Part shown: piece by piece, positions 1 to 10,314 of the stretch | Position numbering within the stretch: the first letter of the stretch is position 1 | Layout: every line of letters begins with the position of its first letter | Assembly (NCBI GenBank): GCA_949358305.1 | Contig: OX442322.1 | Span: forward strand, 4,588,001-4,652,000 | Reading direction: 5' to 3' | From: Strigamia acuminata | Taxonomy: Eukaryota > Arthropoda > Chilopoda > Geophilomorpha > Linotaeniidae | Length of the DNA: 64,000 nucleotides | The notes under the pieces: model-generated | The model's database searches: none | What the model was told of the DNA's origin: nothing | The model's input: the letters and a program-made list of their open reading frames with translations, nothing else | Position numbers and translations under genes: made by a program

Positions 1-721
1 AGTGGCCCGTCCCACCGCAAGTAAAACAGATGCGTGGGCCGCCGGGAGCATTTCCGCCACGGCCGCGTTGTCTTCCGCCTTGGTTAAAGAAGGCACCAGT
101 GTTCTCCAGTGGTGTTTTGGAAGGCACGCCAAATTCGTCGGTCGTCACATGTAAGCGCTTATATTCGCTTATGAGGCGTTCCTTGACCGCTGCTGCCGTG
201 AACTCTGCGTCACCCCAGTGATAAACCGTCTGCTTGACCGGCAGCAGGTCGAGGTATTGAAAAGCGTGAAACTCGTCCGTAATTTTAATCTTAACGTCGG
301 CAAGTTGCACGACCTTTCGATCAACTCGTGCGGTGAAAACAAACATGTCTTCGTTTTCATGCAACCGCATGTCCAAAAATTCCCGGCGAAGACAGGCTTT
401 ACGTGCCCGTGTCGTGGGCTGGTAGGCAGCTTTCAGTGCCTCCCACATCTCTTTAGCAGTGGCTTGGGCGACAGCCACGACCTGTTGGGCCTCGCCGCAA
501 GCCAAACAAATGGTGGAGCGAGCCCGCTCTTCGCCTTTCTCAAAGTCCCTTGTCTCTCGAAACGGTGATCTGGCCGGCGGCTCTTTCGTCTTGCCGGTCA
601 CGTAGCCCCAAACTCCGTACGATTGGAGAAGGAGCTGGACTTGTACGCTCCAAGTCGGGTAGTTGGTTCCGTCCAACTTTCTCACGTTCTTGTAATCGTC
701 GTGGCGCTCATATGACGCCAT
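1..721 (-). CDS. gag: Copia-like Gag of element A, cut by window edge
   Basis: An open frame starts at the ATG at 719-721 (MASYERHDDYKN...) and runs without a stop to base 1, about 240 codons. It is a Ty1/copia-type Gag: the N-terminus has the LDGTNYPTW motif typical of copia Gag, the middle has a WEALKAAYQPTT segment, and the last residues, CFTCGGTGH, are the first half of a CX2CX4HX4C zinc knuckle cut by the window edge. It is clearly homologous to the Gag of element C (9400-10314), with the same block order. Gag packages the element RNA in cytoplasmic particles. Protease, integrase and RT would lie to the left, outside the window, so whether A is intact cannot be judged. The frame is unbroken as far as it can be seen. 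Confidence 0.85.
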   Translation of the reverse strand, partial: MASYERHDDYKNVRKLDGTNYPTWSVQVQLLLQSYGVWGYVTGKTKEPPARSPFRETRDFEKGEERARSTICLACGEAQQVVAVAQATAKEMWEALKAAYQPTTRARKACLRREFLDMRLHENEDMFVFTARVDRKVVQLADVKIKITDEFHAFQYLDLLPVKQTVYHWGDAEFTAAAVKERLISEYKRLHVTTDEFGVPSKTPLENTGAFFNQGGRQRGRGGNAPGGPRICFTCGGTGH

Positions 722-1573
722 TTCGGGTAATTTTGCGACGAAATCCAGTGAAAACGAAGCACAAATCACACAAATCACGTACAAATTCGTCGCACGGATG
801 CAGAATTCCCCCAAAAGTGAAGACGAATTATGCAAAACTTCCCGGGGAGAAGGAGAAAATACTTCAATTGGGGACTCTACCAGCTTCCGACCGAGTCACC
901 TAGTGCCCGCGGGACGACTGGCTTGCCACGAGACAGCCCCAATTGAAAATGAGACTCCACGTGGGCGACTGCCCGAAGAGTGGAGAATATGCTAAATATC
1001 CCACAACAAAAACCTTAATATATAACAAAGTTTCACGACAAATCAAAAAATACACTTGCTCGGTGTTAAGATGATAAAGTTGCGGCGAATTGCGGGTGCA
1101 AAGCGTCGCAATAACGTCCTTCGAGGACGAAACGTTGCTCCCACGTCGTCGTCCGCACGGAAAATGGGCTGTCGTGCCGTCCGCGTGCACACTTCCGTGC
1201 GATCGCGGGAAAATCAATGTTGCGCTCGTCCGCGCCTTCGTGAGATGAACTCCGGGGTTCAAATCACGGAAAATAATGCCTGCACACACGCTTATCGTGT
1301 GCAGGACTTCTCGTTGGCCACAGACTTCTCTGTGTGTTGTGAAAATCGCCGTCCGCGACAAAAAATCCCAAAAGAAAATGGCCGCCGTCGCGAAAATCTT
1401 CGATGACGACGTCCAAACGTCACCCCCCGCTTTGTGCAAAGGAATGTGCCTTGCACTGAGCGGGCAGAACCAACACAAAAATCAACCAAGATACACGTAA
1501 AAGCCAAACGTCCTACAACGATCAAGCCTAAGTACAAAGACTTCAGGAGTGACCTAGGACAAGGAACTTCCAA
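722..1573 (-). other. Untranslated leader of copia-like element A
   Basis: Non-coding stretch upstream of the element A Gag. Bases about 862-1000 hold a block that recurs in the leaders of B (about 6893-7045) and C (about 10478-10625); it includes the + strand strings CAGCTTCCGACC and GCGGGACGACTGGC. I could not find the tRNA-iMet primer-binding site that B and C have, so the 5' end of A is either lost or replaced by the segment to its right. ORFs here are short and in shadow frames. Confidence 0.55.
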
Positions 1574-2210
1574 CGTGAGTACGATTGATTTGTGTTAACC
1601 TCCGCAGAGTAACCTGCGAAACAAGATTACCACACTATTTTAGCAAGCCAGCTAGAAATAGTAACCCTACTCCAATTTAGCGAGTTGTGCAGACAAACGG
1701 TCGCACAAGCCTAAATTGCAGTAACCACGACGAGCGTTCCCGTCGCTGTGTGTTTCGCCGGGAACCACCAAGCGTCCGCCGCTGTGTAATCGCCGGACAC
1801 CTACACAAAACCCTAAAACCTAGACAACAGCCGAAGTAAGACCTTTTAGGCATTCACTCGCGCCCGACCAGCGTGAGCCCGAAGGACCGACCAAGAAACG
1901 TAAGACGAGGACGCCATTCATTGCCACGCCGGCCCAAGACGACACCACGTTGCCACGCGGACGCCATCTTGGATCCAGAGCGCCAACAAAGAACGACCTC
2001 GACCAGTTTCCCGCCAACTTCACACACCTTACCTTTTACCCTTATTCCTTTACATATTTTATTCCTTTTAACTGTACATTCCCATATAATAAATACATTT
2101 ATTATATTTACCTTTTTTATTGTTTGTTGTGTCATATTCTTTTGGGTAACCGCTTGAGTAAAGCGGTATTGCGAGATTAGTAAGTGACTCAAACCACGTA
2201 TTAGCGAGAG
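1574..2210. repeat. Unclassified segment, possible LTR fragment
   Basis: No convincing protein-coding signal. The + strand has an AATAAA at about 2088, a GC-rich left part with an ATGGCGTCC / GACGCCATCTTGG (YY1-like) site near 1955, and a hairpin (ACCGCTT...AAGCGGT) near 2148-2167. A possible 5-bp direct repeat TGATT flanks it (just before 1590 and after 2206), which would suit a solo LTR, but the right terminus would not end in CA. It lies between the leader of A and the truncated pol of B. Confidence 0.25.
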
Positions 2211-3534
2211 ACAGAGTTGATTGCGACAAGTGTTTGCACTTCCCCCTCTAGTTCAACAACTTTGGGCTCGCTTATACCAACCAATGTATGCACTGGTGTT
2301 GGGGGAATTTCCTTTTCCAATGTCTTTACTAAAGACGAAACTTCTGGGAATGGAAAAGTAGGCTGTACGACAATGGTTGAGACCTCTTCTGTCTCATTCT
2401 CAGGAAGAGCGTGCGGATCGATAGAATCATTATCTTCCACTTTAACAACTTCCTTAGGGTTTTCTATTTCCCCCTCGAACCAATAATCCCGTTTGTACAC
2501 CGTTAACTTAACCAAAGAGAAAACTTTGTCTCGTTTTGGATCCCAGATCCGATAAGCCTTTTCAAAATCGGCATATCCGACTAATGCGTCCTCCCAGGTA
2601 TGCTTGAGACGTTTCGTATTCCTAATACGAGTTAGAACTCTAACCTTCGATCCAATACACCGAAGGTGTCTCACTGATACCGGTCACGAATACAATACAT
2701 TATAAGGAGCCTCCATATGTAAACCCACTTTTGGAACACAATTCCACAAATATGCCATCGTATTGGCAAGTTCCATCCATAAAGTGTTTGGAAACCTATT
2801 TTCCCATAGTAAAGTGTTTACCCCCGTTACAATGTCATTGTTGGTGCTCTCAGAGATGGAATAAATGTCAGGGTTGGTGGATTCTATTCCTGTAATCTCG
2901 ATCCCGATGCATTCGGCAATTTCAACCCATTCAATTAATTCTTTTGGGGAATAATCCATCCCATGTCCCAAACTAATTCTATTTACTTTCCTGCCAAGTA
3001 TATGCTCAGTTTCCTTTACCCAATCCTGAAACATATCAATTATACTTTTCCCATTTTTTGAATGCCTAATCCAGATATACTGTGAACAATCATCAACTAA
3101 AACCATGTATTGTTCTCCCATTTTGTGTGGGACATTCCAAACACTTAGATGTATCACATCTAAAACCTCCCCGAGGTGAACTCTCTGTGTTGGGGGCATA
3201 TCTGGCTTTGTAGTTTCTGTCACTACACAAGATGTGTGGGAGGCAATCTCTTTATCCTCTAATAGGACACCAAAAACTCTATTTGACTGATTCATGCCAA
3301 GAACGTTCTCTTTATGCAGATGTCCTAAACGCGTCTGCCACAAATAAAGAGGAAGATCTCTGTCTTTTCTTTTCTCAGACCTTTTTGTAAGTTTGGATTT
3401 TTCTAAAATCTCTTTCCGTTCTTGATCTCGAAACAATTGCTAACAATCCTGGTCATGCTGTATGACTTCTCCCCCTCATTGTTAGTAATTGTGACTCTGC
3501 CCAATTCTGCAGAATCCTTAGACTTCTTAGTCCT
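2201..3534 (-). pseudogene. Degenerate copia-like integrase region of element B
   Basis: Two open frames, 2684-3436 and 2201-2674, lie in one frame separated by a single TGA at about 2684. Together they match the Ty1/copia GAG-pre-integrase and integrase core (LWQTRLGHLHKEN, then LVDDCSQYIWIRHSKNGKS) followed by the post-integrase block with LVGYADFEKAYRIWDP. A frameshift near 3437-3534 separates this from the upstream part of B beyond the solo LTR. The integrase looks dead: the positions of the three catalytic acids read as HLSVW, ISLGHGMDY and DIYSISESTNND in place of the usual D, D and E contexts. RT and RNase H are absent; B stops near 2201. Confidence 0.75.
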
Positions 3535-3852
3535 TGTGATGATTACAAATCCGTATTTATCAATGTTCACAATAGATGGCGCTGTTTACCAAACGCGCGT
3601 AATTCAAACTCGATAAAACTAAAAAGTGTGATAAATAATTATTTAGACACGGTGAATAAAATATAACTATTTTATTCGATATAAACTAAGTATTAATTAC
3701 TTGATGATGTTGATTCTGTTGAAGCAATATCCACGTTACTTACCTGTCGAAGGGAACCAACTGGACCCTTCCGGACCCCAACTGGGCCCATCTGGACATA
3801 GTCATATATTAGGTCCGGACTAGTGACCCACGAATCCGCCGATTCGTATGCT

Positions 3853-3895
3853 GATTGGCTGTCGCCAATCTAGTAGTTCTACAGAACTATATAAG
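3853..3895 (+). promoter_or_regulatory. LTR promoter: inverted CCAAT pair plus TATA box
   Basis: GATTGGC (3853-3859), spacer TGTC, GCCAATC (3864-3870) form a perfect 7-bp inverted repeat containing CCAAT boxes on both strands. TATATAAG follows at 3888-3895. The arrangement is kept in the other four LTR copies, on the minus strand there. Transcription would be expected to start about 30 bp downstream. Confidence 0.7.
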
Positions 3896-4881
3896 CACCA
3901 GTTTTTCACCCTCTCATCCCCCTGGCTTGATAACTGTAAATGTCTGTAATTGAATTGTTGTTATCGTTTGATTTCACTTTCTTATCGACACATCAGGCCA
4001 CCTCAGCTCTCCACAATCGGTATTCATTACTATTGTTATTGTTGTTGTAGGGCCTTTTCGGGAAGGCTAACTCCGGTAATAGACATGCATCCGCATGAAA
4101 TGGCCTTGTAACGTTAGCTTGCTGTTCTAAGGGACAGTTAGAGTTCGTACGGTGGCTTAATATAACGATCGTATACAGTACGACCTTGCTAAATGAAAGT
4201 AGGTCCCTCAGCTAACTGGCCTCAGTCCGCTGCAGGATGGCTGTTGTAAACAGCCCTCGCAGGTTTCCGTCTTTCTACGATTGGTCCTTCCGCTCGTTAA
4301 AAGTCGGTAAAGGCCTAATGTACAGGTAACACGCCGGGTTGGTAGCCCGTGAGTAATATCTTCAGATGTTGCGAGAAACAACTACCTGGATAATGGTAAT
4401 CCAACGGCAGTGGCCGATTAATATTTTACCCGGTGCTCGATCAGTGGATCCCGCCATCGTAAGGCATGCTGGCAGATGGAGGAGTCAAATCCTCCCGCGA
4501 TGGTTCTCTCGACCGTCGTGACGGTCCCCGCCCCATTGTATCCTCCGGGTTAGTAACCCGTGAACGATATATAAAATATATCGTGTTAAACAAATTACTC
4601 GGGCATTGGTAATCCTGTATTGGCAATATCTTTTAAACCCGGTAAGTCCATAGAAATGTTTACCTGGTGGTTGGTACCACCGTTAGCGAGTTAAAGCACA
4701 CAATTAAATACTCGGCGCCTGATCACGAGATCTTGTCGTCGTAAGGCATGCTGGCGGATGGAGTCTCAACAACTCCCGCGACGTTCTCTCAATTGTCGTG
4801 ACGGTCCCCGCCCAATTAATATTTATACAACAATTCATTTGTTGTATTCCAATAATTACTTTACTTTTATTCATTTGGAAC

Positions 4882-5091
4882 ATGGAATATTTTGCTGAAT
4901 ATTCCTACTTATGCGAAGGACTCTTCGCATTATTAGATACTCGAGCTGCGGACCAAATACGTCTTCGTAGCGATATTTGTGACGATGCCGCAAGTCAGCC
5001 GTATCCCTCTGGCTTCGCCCGGATCCTCAACCAGTTGATGCCGCCCGTTTACACGCGTCAAGAACCCATCTTTGTTATTGTTAATATTTAG
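4882..5091 (+). CDS. Short LTR-borne ORF, doubtful
   Basis: An ATG-started frame of 69 codons (MEYFAEYSYLCEG...) in the R region of the solo LTR. Upstream in the same frame, from a GTG at 4798, the reading adds a hydrophobic stretch (FICCIPIITLLLFIW) that could span a membrane, but it has no ATG. The frame is also open in the LTRs of Gypsy copy 2 (38125-38409 and 57375-57659, minus strand) and is frameshifted in both LTRs of copy 1. It could be a chance ORF in a structured leader. Confidence 0.2.
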   Translation: MEYFAEYSYLCEGLFALLDTRAADQIRLRSDICDDAASQPYPSGFARILNQLMPPVYTRQEPIFVIVNI

Positions 5092-5273
5092 TAATAAATA
5101 TGTTATGTCACACTAAAACTGTGAGTTATTTCTATTCGATCACGTGCCATGTTTGTAAAGACTTCTGTAGCTTATCTCGGTTAGGTTGTTGCTAAAACTT
5201 AGCAACGTCTTGTATAAACCGAATTTATCTATCTTAAATGGCTCTTAAATTAGCCAAAAGTAGAATCGTCACA

Positions 5274-6756
5274 TCCTCTTCGAAAAACATTTCTGATTTC
5301 CCATATCAGAGTTAGGGGGATTGCTACCGTCAATTTGAACCTTGTTCAAGCACTCAAAACTCCCGTGTCTGTGCTGAGTTTTCCCGTGTTGTCCATTACC
5401 AATTGAGATCTTACTCAAATCATTCATGGCATTTGAAACCCCTTTCGAATCAACCATGTCACAATTCTGATTTTCATTGTTTGTGCTTAGCAAGTCGCTA
5501 TTCGCTGTCCTTTCCACATTACACATATGTGTCTCACAAATTGCCCTAATCGAATCTCCAATCGCTTTAGCCAAACTATTTGGTTTGTGAGTTAGTGCGC
5601 TCTTAATAATAAAATGTGTTAATAGCGATACATTCTTGTCAAAATCAGAATTTAAATCAGCTGTGTCAACCGCATGCTTTGCTACAAAGGGTGCGGATGC
5701 ACGTACATTTGAAACCATGGTGCAACAATCAACCGTGAACTCATTATTCTCATTTCTTTGTGCCACCAAAAATGGTTTGCTGATTTTATTTTTGTAGATA
5801 ACCAGTCTTCCATGTGCAATACTAGTGGTTAGGCCTATTTGATCTAATTGTCCCAAAGAAATCAAATTTCTCCCACTTTTGGGCACAAACCAAACATCCT
5901 TTAATAATAAATTTGCCTTCTTATTCCCATTTAAAGAGAAAAGTCGGATATCACCAATCCCCATGATTTCTAAATCATTTTCAAATTTATTTAAAGGCCT
6001 AAAATTGCAAAACCACTTTTCACAAGATGCCACATGGTTGGAGACCTGACTATCACAATACCAAACAATATTTTCAGATATTCCCTTGGTTATAGAATTT
6101 TTAAAATTTTCCATGTCCTTATTGCTGAATGACTGCACATCCTTTTTACATGTGTGCACGTCGGAACCGTTCCTTGTACTGCAAAATCTTTCACAAGCCT
6201 GTGTTAAATGCCGCATCCCAGACGAGGAGAGATTTCCTTGTTTCCTAACCGAAGGACAATCCCTGGCGAGATAATCCACTCCGCCACAATTAAAACAACA
6301 GGTGACACACGTCTGTGTCGAAGATTTTAGTCCGTTCCCGCAATAAAGTCCGTTTTTGGCATTTAATGCCCTGCAATAACTCAAATTGCCGTGTCCATTC
6401 TTAGAATGTTGCGGAATCTTTTGGCGTTGCCAATCACTTCCGCCATAACTGTCCGTGTTGACATTATAACTGTTGATTCCACCGCCAAAAGGTGTCCCCT
6501 GGTCCTCCAGGTTATACACGTGGATTTTATCCACATTTTGATTCCAAATAATTCGATTTCTCCGTACATTTGCGTCATTATCATGACACAATTGGTCAGG
6601 AAACTGTCCTCTGACCCGTTGCCGTCCTTGGCGTGCACACGCAACATGCCAATTGTCAAAATCGGCTTTAAATCCCGGCAAACGTCCTCGGGTTTTGAAC
6701 AATTTTCCACTGTCTTTTAAAGACATTGTTGCTGCACGAAACACTGTTTTGCACAC
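5274..6756 (-). pseudogene. Degenerate copia-like Gag-protease of element B
   Basis: One long open frame of about 495 codons. From the N-terminus it has a poorly conserved Gag part, a zinc knuckle reading CFNCGGVDYLARDC in which the zinc-ligand His is Tyr, and a protease core reading WYCDSQVSNHVAS in which the catalytic Asp is kept but the usual Gly-Ala after DS/DT is Gln-Val. The block RNLISLGQLDQIGL, standard for copia between protease and integrase, follows. The frame runs into the solo LTR at 5273 and resumes beyond it at 3534, with a later frameshift. The start is uncertain: the first codons (MCKTVFRAAT) look like leader, and ATG at 6726 (MSLKDSGK) fits copia Gag better. Confidence 0.7.
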
Positions 6757-7626
6757 AACAATTCACTATTTGTTGCAAATTGTGGCTTTGTCCACAAAAA
6801 TACCGTAGCACAAATCACTAGACACTTTGTCACAAATAATACACTTTTTCCGCAAAATATAAGGCGAAAATGCACTACTTCCCGGGGGAATCTCTATAAG
6901 AGAGATTGAAACCCGCATCTGGTCCTCCTGATAGCTTCCGACCGCCAACCTGGTGGCACGGGACGGCTACCTTGTACCACGGACAAGCCCAGACCGGAAT
7001 AGGACTGTACGCTGGCGACTGCCCGAAGGGTACAGAACAAACTAAATTGCCCGCAACAAAAACTTAAAACTATACAGAGCTTCACGACAACCCAAGTAAA
7101 TAAAACAATAATAAGTTGGCACGTTGTCTTCTCTGCGGGACTTTTGCGTCGCAAAATCCCACGTCGGCGTCGTTGAACCTGTCGCAATTCACTTGTGCAC
7201 CTGGCACAAGACTTAACCGGTCCCTGCGATGCGCAGATACACTCTACGTGCAAATCCGCGATGCGTTTGTGCCCGTCGCACCAAACGCGTCTAACAACTC
7301 AAAACAATGTCCAAAAATTCCGTGACGTCGTCCAGACGTCTATCGGTGCTCTATCCAACGTTGCTCTACGTTGAAACGCTCTTCCGCCGATAAATTCGTC
7401 GATAACGTCGCTACGACGTCGCTCCAATCGATCGCGAACCGTATCGCCGATCGTTCTCGTTGGAAAATCGACTTCCCGTCGAATAATCGGTTCCGAAACT
7501 GTTCGGAATGGTCGTTGGTCCTCTCCAACAATGTTGTAGTGTTCCCACGTTGATTTAATCGACGATGGAACACTTCTTCACCGCTAAAACAGCCAATCTC
7601 GCTGCTCCTAGTGAAGAACGATGGGC

Positions 7627-7651
7627 GCCGCCATCTTGGGTCGTGACGTCA
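7627..7651. promoter_or_regulatory. YY1-like site plus CRE, copy 1
   Basis: GCCGCCATCTTGG at 7627-7639 is a full match to the YY1/Pho consensus and the palindrome TGACGTCA at 7644-7651 is a full CRE (CREB/ATF). In the sense of element B the order is CRE then CAAGATGGCGGC. Confidence 0.55.
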
Positions 7652-8024
7652 TCGTTGCAAACATTTTGCTCGATTCGTGATGAAATTGGCCTATATTTTC
7701 GCCAAACGAAACAAAATATAATGCAAACAGTTCTTACAGCCACAATGTGAAATCCTTAGCCGATTCCACGTCGAACCCAATCGAATCTTGCTGCAAATCC
7801 GTGCCCGGCACTTCTGCGATTCGTTCCCGGCGCTGTCCATCAAATCCGAATCGATTCGCCGAAATTCTGTGTTGCGACACTATTCCGCAACAAAAACCTT
7901 CCAAAATCGATCGTCGTCGTTGCCAAACGATCTCCAACAATCCCACGGTGTTTATTTTGCCGTTGCAGAATGTTTCCTGCACGAAGCAGCTTGCTTCTGC
8001 TGCTAATCGTAGCTTTCGATGGGC

Positions 8025-8049
8025 GCCGCCATCTTGGATGGTGACGTCA
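8025..8049. promoter_or_regulatory. YY1-like site plus CRE, copy 2
   Basis: GCCGCCATCTTGG at 8025-8037 and TGACGTCA at 8042-8049, with the same spacing as the copy at 7627. Confidence 0.55.
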
Positions 8050-8478
8050 TCGCGATAAACATCGTGGCTTGAAATAGGCTTACAATTCCGCCAAATAAAC
8101 AGAAAACCGACTCGAAAATTGCTCTTACTGTCTACGCCAATAGTCCAAGCCGATCCTAATCGATTCCGTCGCAAAAACACTTTGTTTTCCATCTCGAAAC
8201 ACCGTCGGCCGGTCCACGCCGTCCGCTCGTTCGTTCCGGGCGATTGCTGTCGAATCCTCGGTCCGAACGTCTTCAAAACGTTGTCGCGATCGTCGCGAAT
8301 GCGTATACGAACGCCCGATCCTTTCCTGCTTAGCAGGCACGCAAATCCTCGATCGTTTCGGCGGCGCCTCGCTGCTCGATGTCCGCACGGCTGTGCGACG
8401 AAACCCGGACCCCGAAAAATGGCCGTAAAAGCGTGCAAACGTTTCCTAAACGTGTCCAGCACTCACCACAACTCGAGG

Positions 8479-8496
8479 AACCATCCTCTGCTACCA
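8479..8496 (-). other. Primer-binding site of element B, tRNA-iMet 3' end
   Basis: On the minus strand the LTR end CCAACA is followed, after one A, by TGGTAGCAGAGGATGGTT. This is the exact complement of the 3' end of eukaryotic initiator tRNA-Met (...CCAUCCUCUGCUACCA). Confidence 0.88.
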
Positions 8497-8497
8497 T

Positions 8498-8758
8498 TGT
8501 TGGATTTCATTCGAGCGTTGGGTGAGTGTTGAAAAGAACAGGCATCTTTTTAAGCTTGGCTTAAAGTCCACATTCAAAATGGCTGCCACTTTATTCACAG
8601 TTTGGCAGAGAGTGACTTCACTCAGTAAAAACATACAGAACAAATCTTGCTTACGTAAACCTGATTCTAGCAAATCATATAACATAACAGAATCAAAAGA
8701 ACAAATCATTACAATAAGTATATACAGAGCTCCATTGGAGCCATACAGTTAGATAACA
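8498..8758 (-). repeat. 5' LTR of copia-like element B
   Basis: On the minus strand the 261 bp start TGTTATCTAACTG and end CCAACA, directly next to the primer-binding site. An AATAAA lies on the element sense strand near 8593. The right side abuts the pol frame of element C, so B inserted into C. The matching 3' LTR is not in the window. Confidence 0.75.
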
Positions 8759-9502
8759 TTAATGATGAACTAAGTGGCAAAACATATAGCTCAAAAGGTT
8801 AGACACATTGATTCTTAACATTACGCTCACTTGCGACTTCGCTGCAGTTTTCGCTGCACCACACATTTCGTTTAGTAAAGCTGCCTTAAAATCTACGGTT
8901 TTTAGTAAAGGATTAACGACACTTTCACTTTTTACAACACTTTTGACCGAATTTCCACCCACAGCTGCACTCTGTTGCGCAGAAGGTGCAGTTGTGTTCA
9001 TAATATTGGCCTCTATTTTGCAGTTAACCTTGTACATCCGGTCACTAGTTCTATCTGCAACAATAAATGGCTCATCGATTCGGTCTTTGAACATGGTCAA
9101 CTTTCCATTTTTTATAAAAGTTGATAAGCCAGCCTCATGTGTCCGGCCCAGCGATATGAGATTTTTCCTAAAATTTGGCGCATAATAAACGTTTTGCAGT
9201 GTGATTTTTCTACATCTGCCTGCATAACAAGATGTAATCAACACGTTGCCAATTCCTTCGATTTTAGATTTCCCTTCCCCCTGCTGGACACTATAGCCGG
9301 ACAGTGGCTTAAAGGTTACAAACCAACTTTTATTAAACAAAAAGTGATCTGTCGCTCCGGTATCAATATACCATTGCAAATCAAAATCACAATGTGACAT
9401 TAAAGACAATGGTGGCAGTATGGTGACTTCTTTCTCTTCAAATTGATGAATTGCCGCTGAATACAATGTTGTTGGTTCATCAAAAATGTCCAATTGTCCC
9501 AT
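8759..9502 (-). pseudogene. Copia-like protease of element C, cut by insertion of B
   Basis: The frame contains the retroviral-type aspartic protease motif WYIDTGATDHF and the copia block NFRKNLISLGRTHEAGL. It overlaps the end of Gag in the -1 frame. It stops where the LTR of B begins, just before the expected integrase zinc-binding (WH...GH) block, so the rest of pol was displaced by that insertion and is not in the window. Confidence 0.75.
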
Positions 9503-10314
9503 ATTTGCCCTTTTGGTCTTTCCGCCTCGACCTTTGCCTCGTGCAGCGCCTTTTGCAAGCTGTGCAGTTGACTTTGAGCATTGGCCTGTTGTTTAGGCGG
9601 TGAAGGGCATTCTCGCGCGAAATGTCCTGTACCACCGCAACTAAAACATGTGCGAGGTGAGAATGGCACGTTTCCGGTTTTCCCACGTTGCCATCTTCCT
9701 TTCCCATAGAATGCTCCTGCATTGTCAACTGATTCCTGTTTGTTCATGCCATAATTATCCAAAGATTCATACAAACGGTTATATTCTCCCAATAACCTTT
9801 CTTTCACTTTGGCAACAGTAAAATCTGGGTCTTCCCAGTGATACATTATCTGTGCAGGGAGGAAATCCATGTACTGAAATGCCACTTCTTCATCCGTCGG
9901 TTCAACTTTAACGTTTTTCAGTTCTAAAACTTTCCTGTCGACCCGAGCTAAGAAGCACATCATTTCTTCAGCGTCCATTAACCTCATTTGGAGGAATTCT
10001 CGTCTCAAACGTCCTTTCCGGGCACTCGTGGTTGGCTGGTAGGACTTTTTCAGCGCTTCCCACGCTTTCTTTGACGAGTCTTGGGCCACGGCCACAAGTT
10101 GTTGTGATTCGCCACAACTTAGACATATTGTGGACCAGGCCTGTTTTTCCTTGGCTGTGGCGGTCGCTGCAGGAACGGCCTCGTCGCCGGTAACGTGATC
10201 CCACACGCCCTGCTGCGCCAACAATAAATGTACTTGTACAGCCCAGGTGGTGTAATTGGTCCCGTCGAGTTTCTTTATCGACTTATAGTCGTCGTATTTG
10301 TCATCCGACGCCAT
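9400..10314 (-). CDS. gag: Copia-like Gag of element C
   Basis: The ATG at 10312-10314 (MASDDKYDDYKS) is chosen over an upstream in-frame ATG at 10425 because it aligns with the start of the element A Gag and begins the conserved KKLDGTNYTTW block. The 304-residue frame contains the Gag core (AWEALKKSYQPTTSARKG, then MRLMDAEEMMCFLARVDRK) and an intact zinc knuckle, CFSCGGTGHFAREC (CX2CX4HX4C). The protease lies in the -1 frame and overlaps the last 100 bases. In the protease frame the overlap reads a Gly/Arg/Lys stretch of the type found after copia zinc knuckles, so the shift may be either a mutation or programmed. Confidence 0.85.
   Translation of the reverse strand: MASDDKYDDYKSIKKLDGTNYTTWAVQVHLLLAQQGVWDHVTGDEAVPAATATAKEKQAWSTICLSCGESQQLVAVAQDSSKKAWEALKKSYQPTTSARKGRLRREFLQMRLMDAEEMMCFLARVDRKVLELKNVKVEPTDEEVAFQYMDFLPAQIMYHWEDPDFTVAKVKERLLGEYNRLYESLDNYGMNKQESVDNAGAFYGKGRWQRGKTGNVPFSPRTCFSCGGTGHFARECPSPPKQQANAQSQLHSLQKALHEAKVEAERPKGQIWDNWTFLMNQQHCIQRQFINLKRKKSPYCHHCL

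Larger units (their letters stand above)
3535..5273 (+). repeat. Solo LTR of the large Gypsy family (TSD TCCT)
   Basis: Starts TGTGATGATTACAAATC and ends AAGTAGAATCGTCACA, 1739 bp, flanked by the 4-bp direct repeat TCCT (3531-3534 and 5274-5277). Four more copies are in the window, all in the opposite orientation (14130-15887, 28561-30318, 37936-39671, 57186-58921). A TATA box is at 3888-3895 and an AATAAA near 5093, so U3 is about 380 bp, R about 1.2 kb and U5 about 160 bp. With no internal region and an intact TSD, this is the product of LTR-LTR recombination after insertion into copia-like element B. Confidence 0.92.
6757..8478 (-). other. Long untranslated leader of element B
   Basis: About 1.7 kb between the primer-binding site and Gag. 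It contains the leader block shared with A and C (about 6893-7045) and two diverged copies (about 7619-7750 and 8019-8140) of a unit with GCCGCCATCTTGG followed by TGACGTCA; a third copy is in the leader of C (about 11209-11335). ORFs on either strand here are short, mutually overlapping and unlike any family I know. Confidence 0.65.

Noticed and set aside
1590-2206. A definite solo LTR with TSD TGATT
   Set aside because: The right end would be AGT and not CA, and no second copy is in the window, so it is listed only as unclassified.
4441-4967. 61-72-residue ORFs repeated in every Gypsy LTR (for example 4441-4626, 14705-14967, 38581-38766)
   Set aside because: They arise from the repeated hairpin units, are on the antisense strand or overlap one another, and show no protein features.
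7340-8462. ORFs of 70-240 codons in the leader of element B
   Set aside because: Arg/Ser-rich low-information frames on both strands over a non-coding leader with repeats; no family resemblance.
8759-9502. Programmed frameshift between Gag and protease of element C
   Set aside because: No clear slippery heptamer with stop and hairpin is seen in the overlap; a mutation is equally likely.
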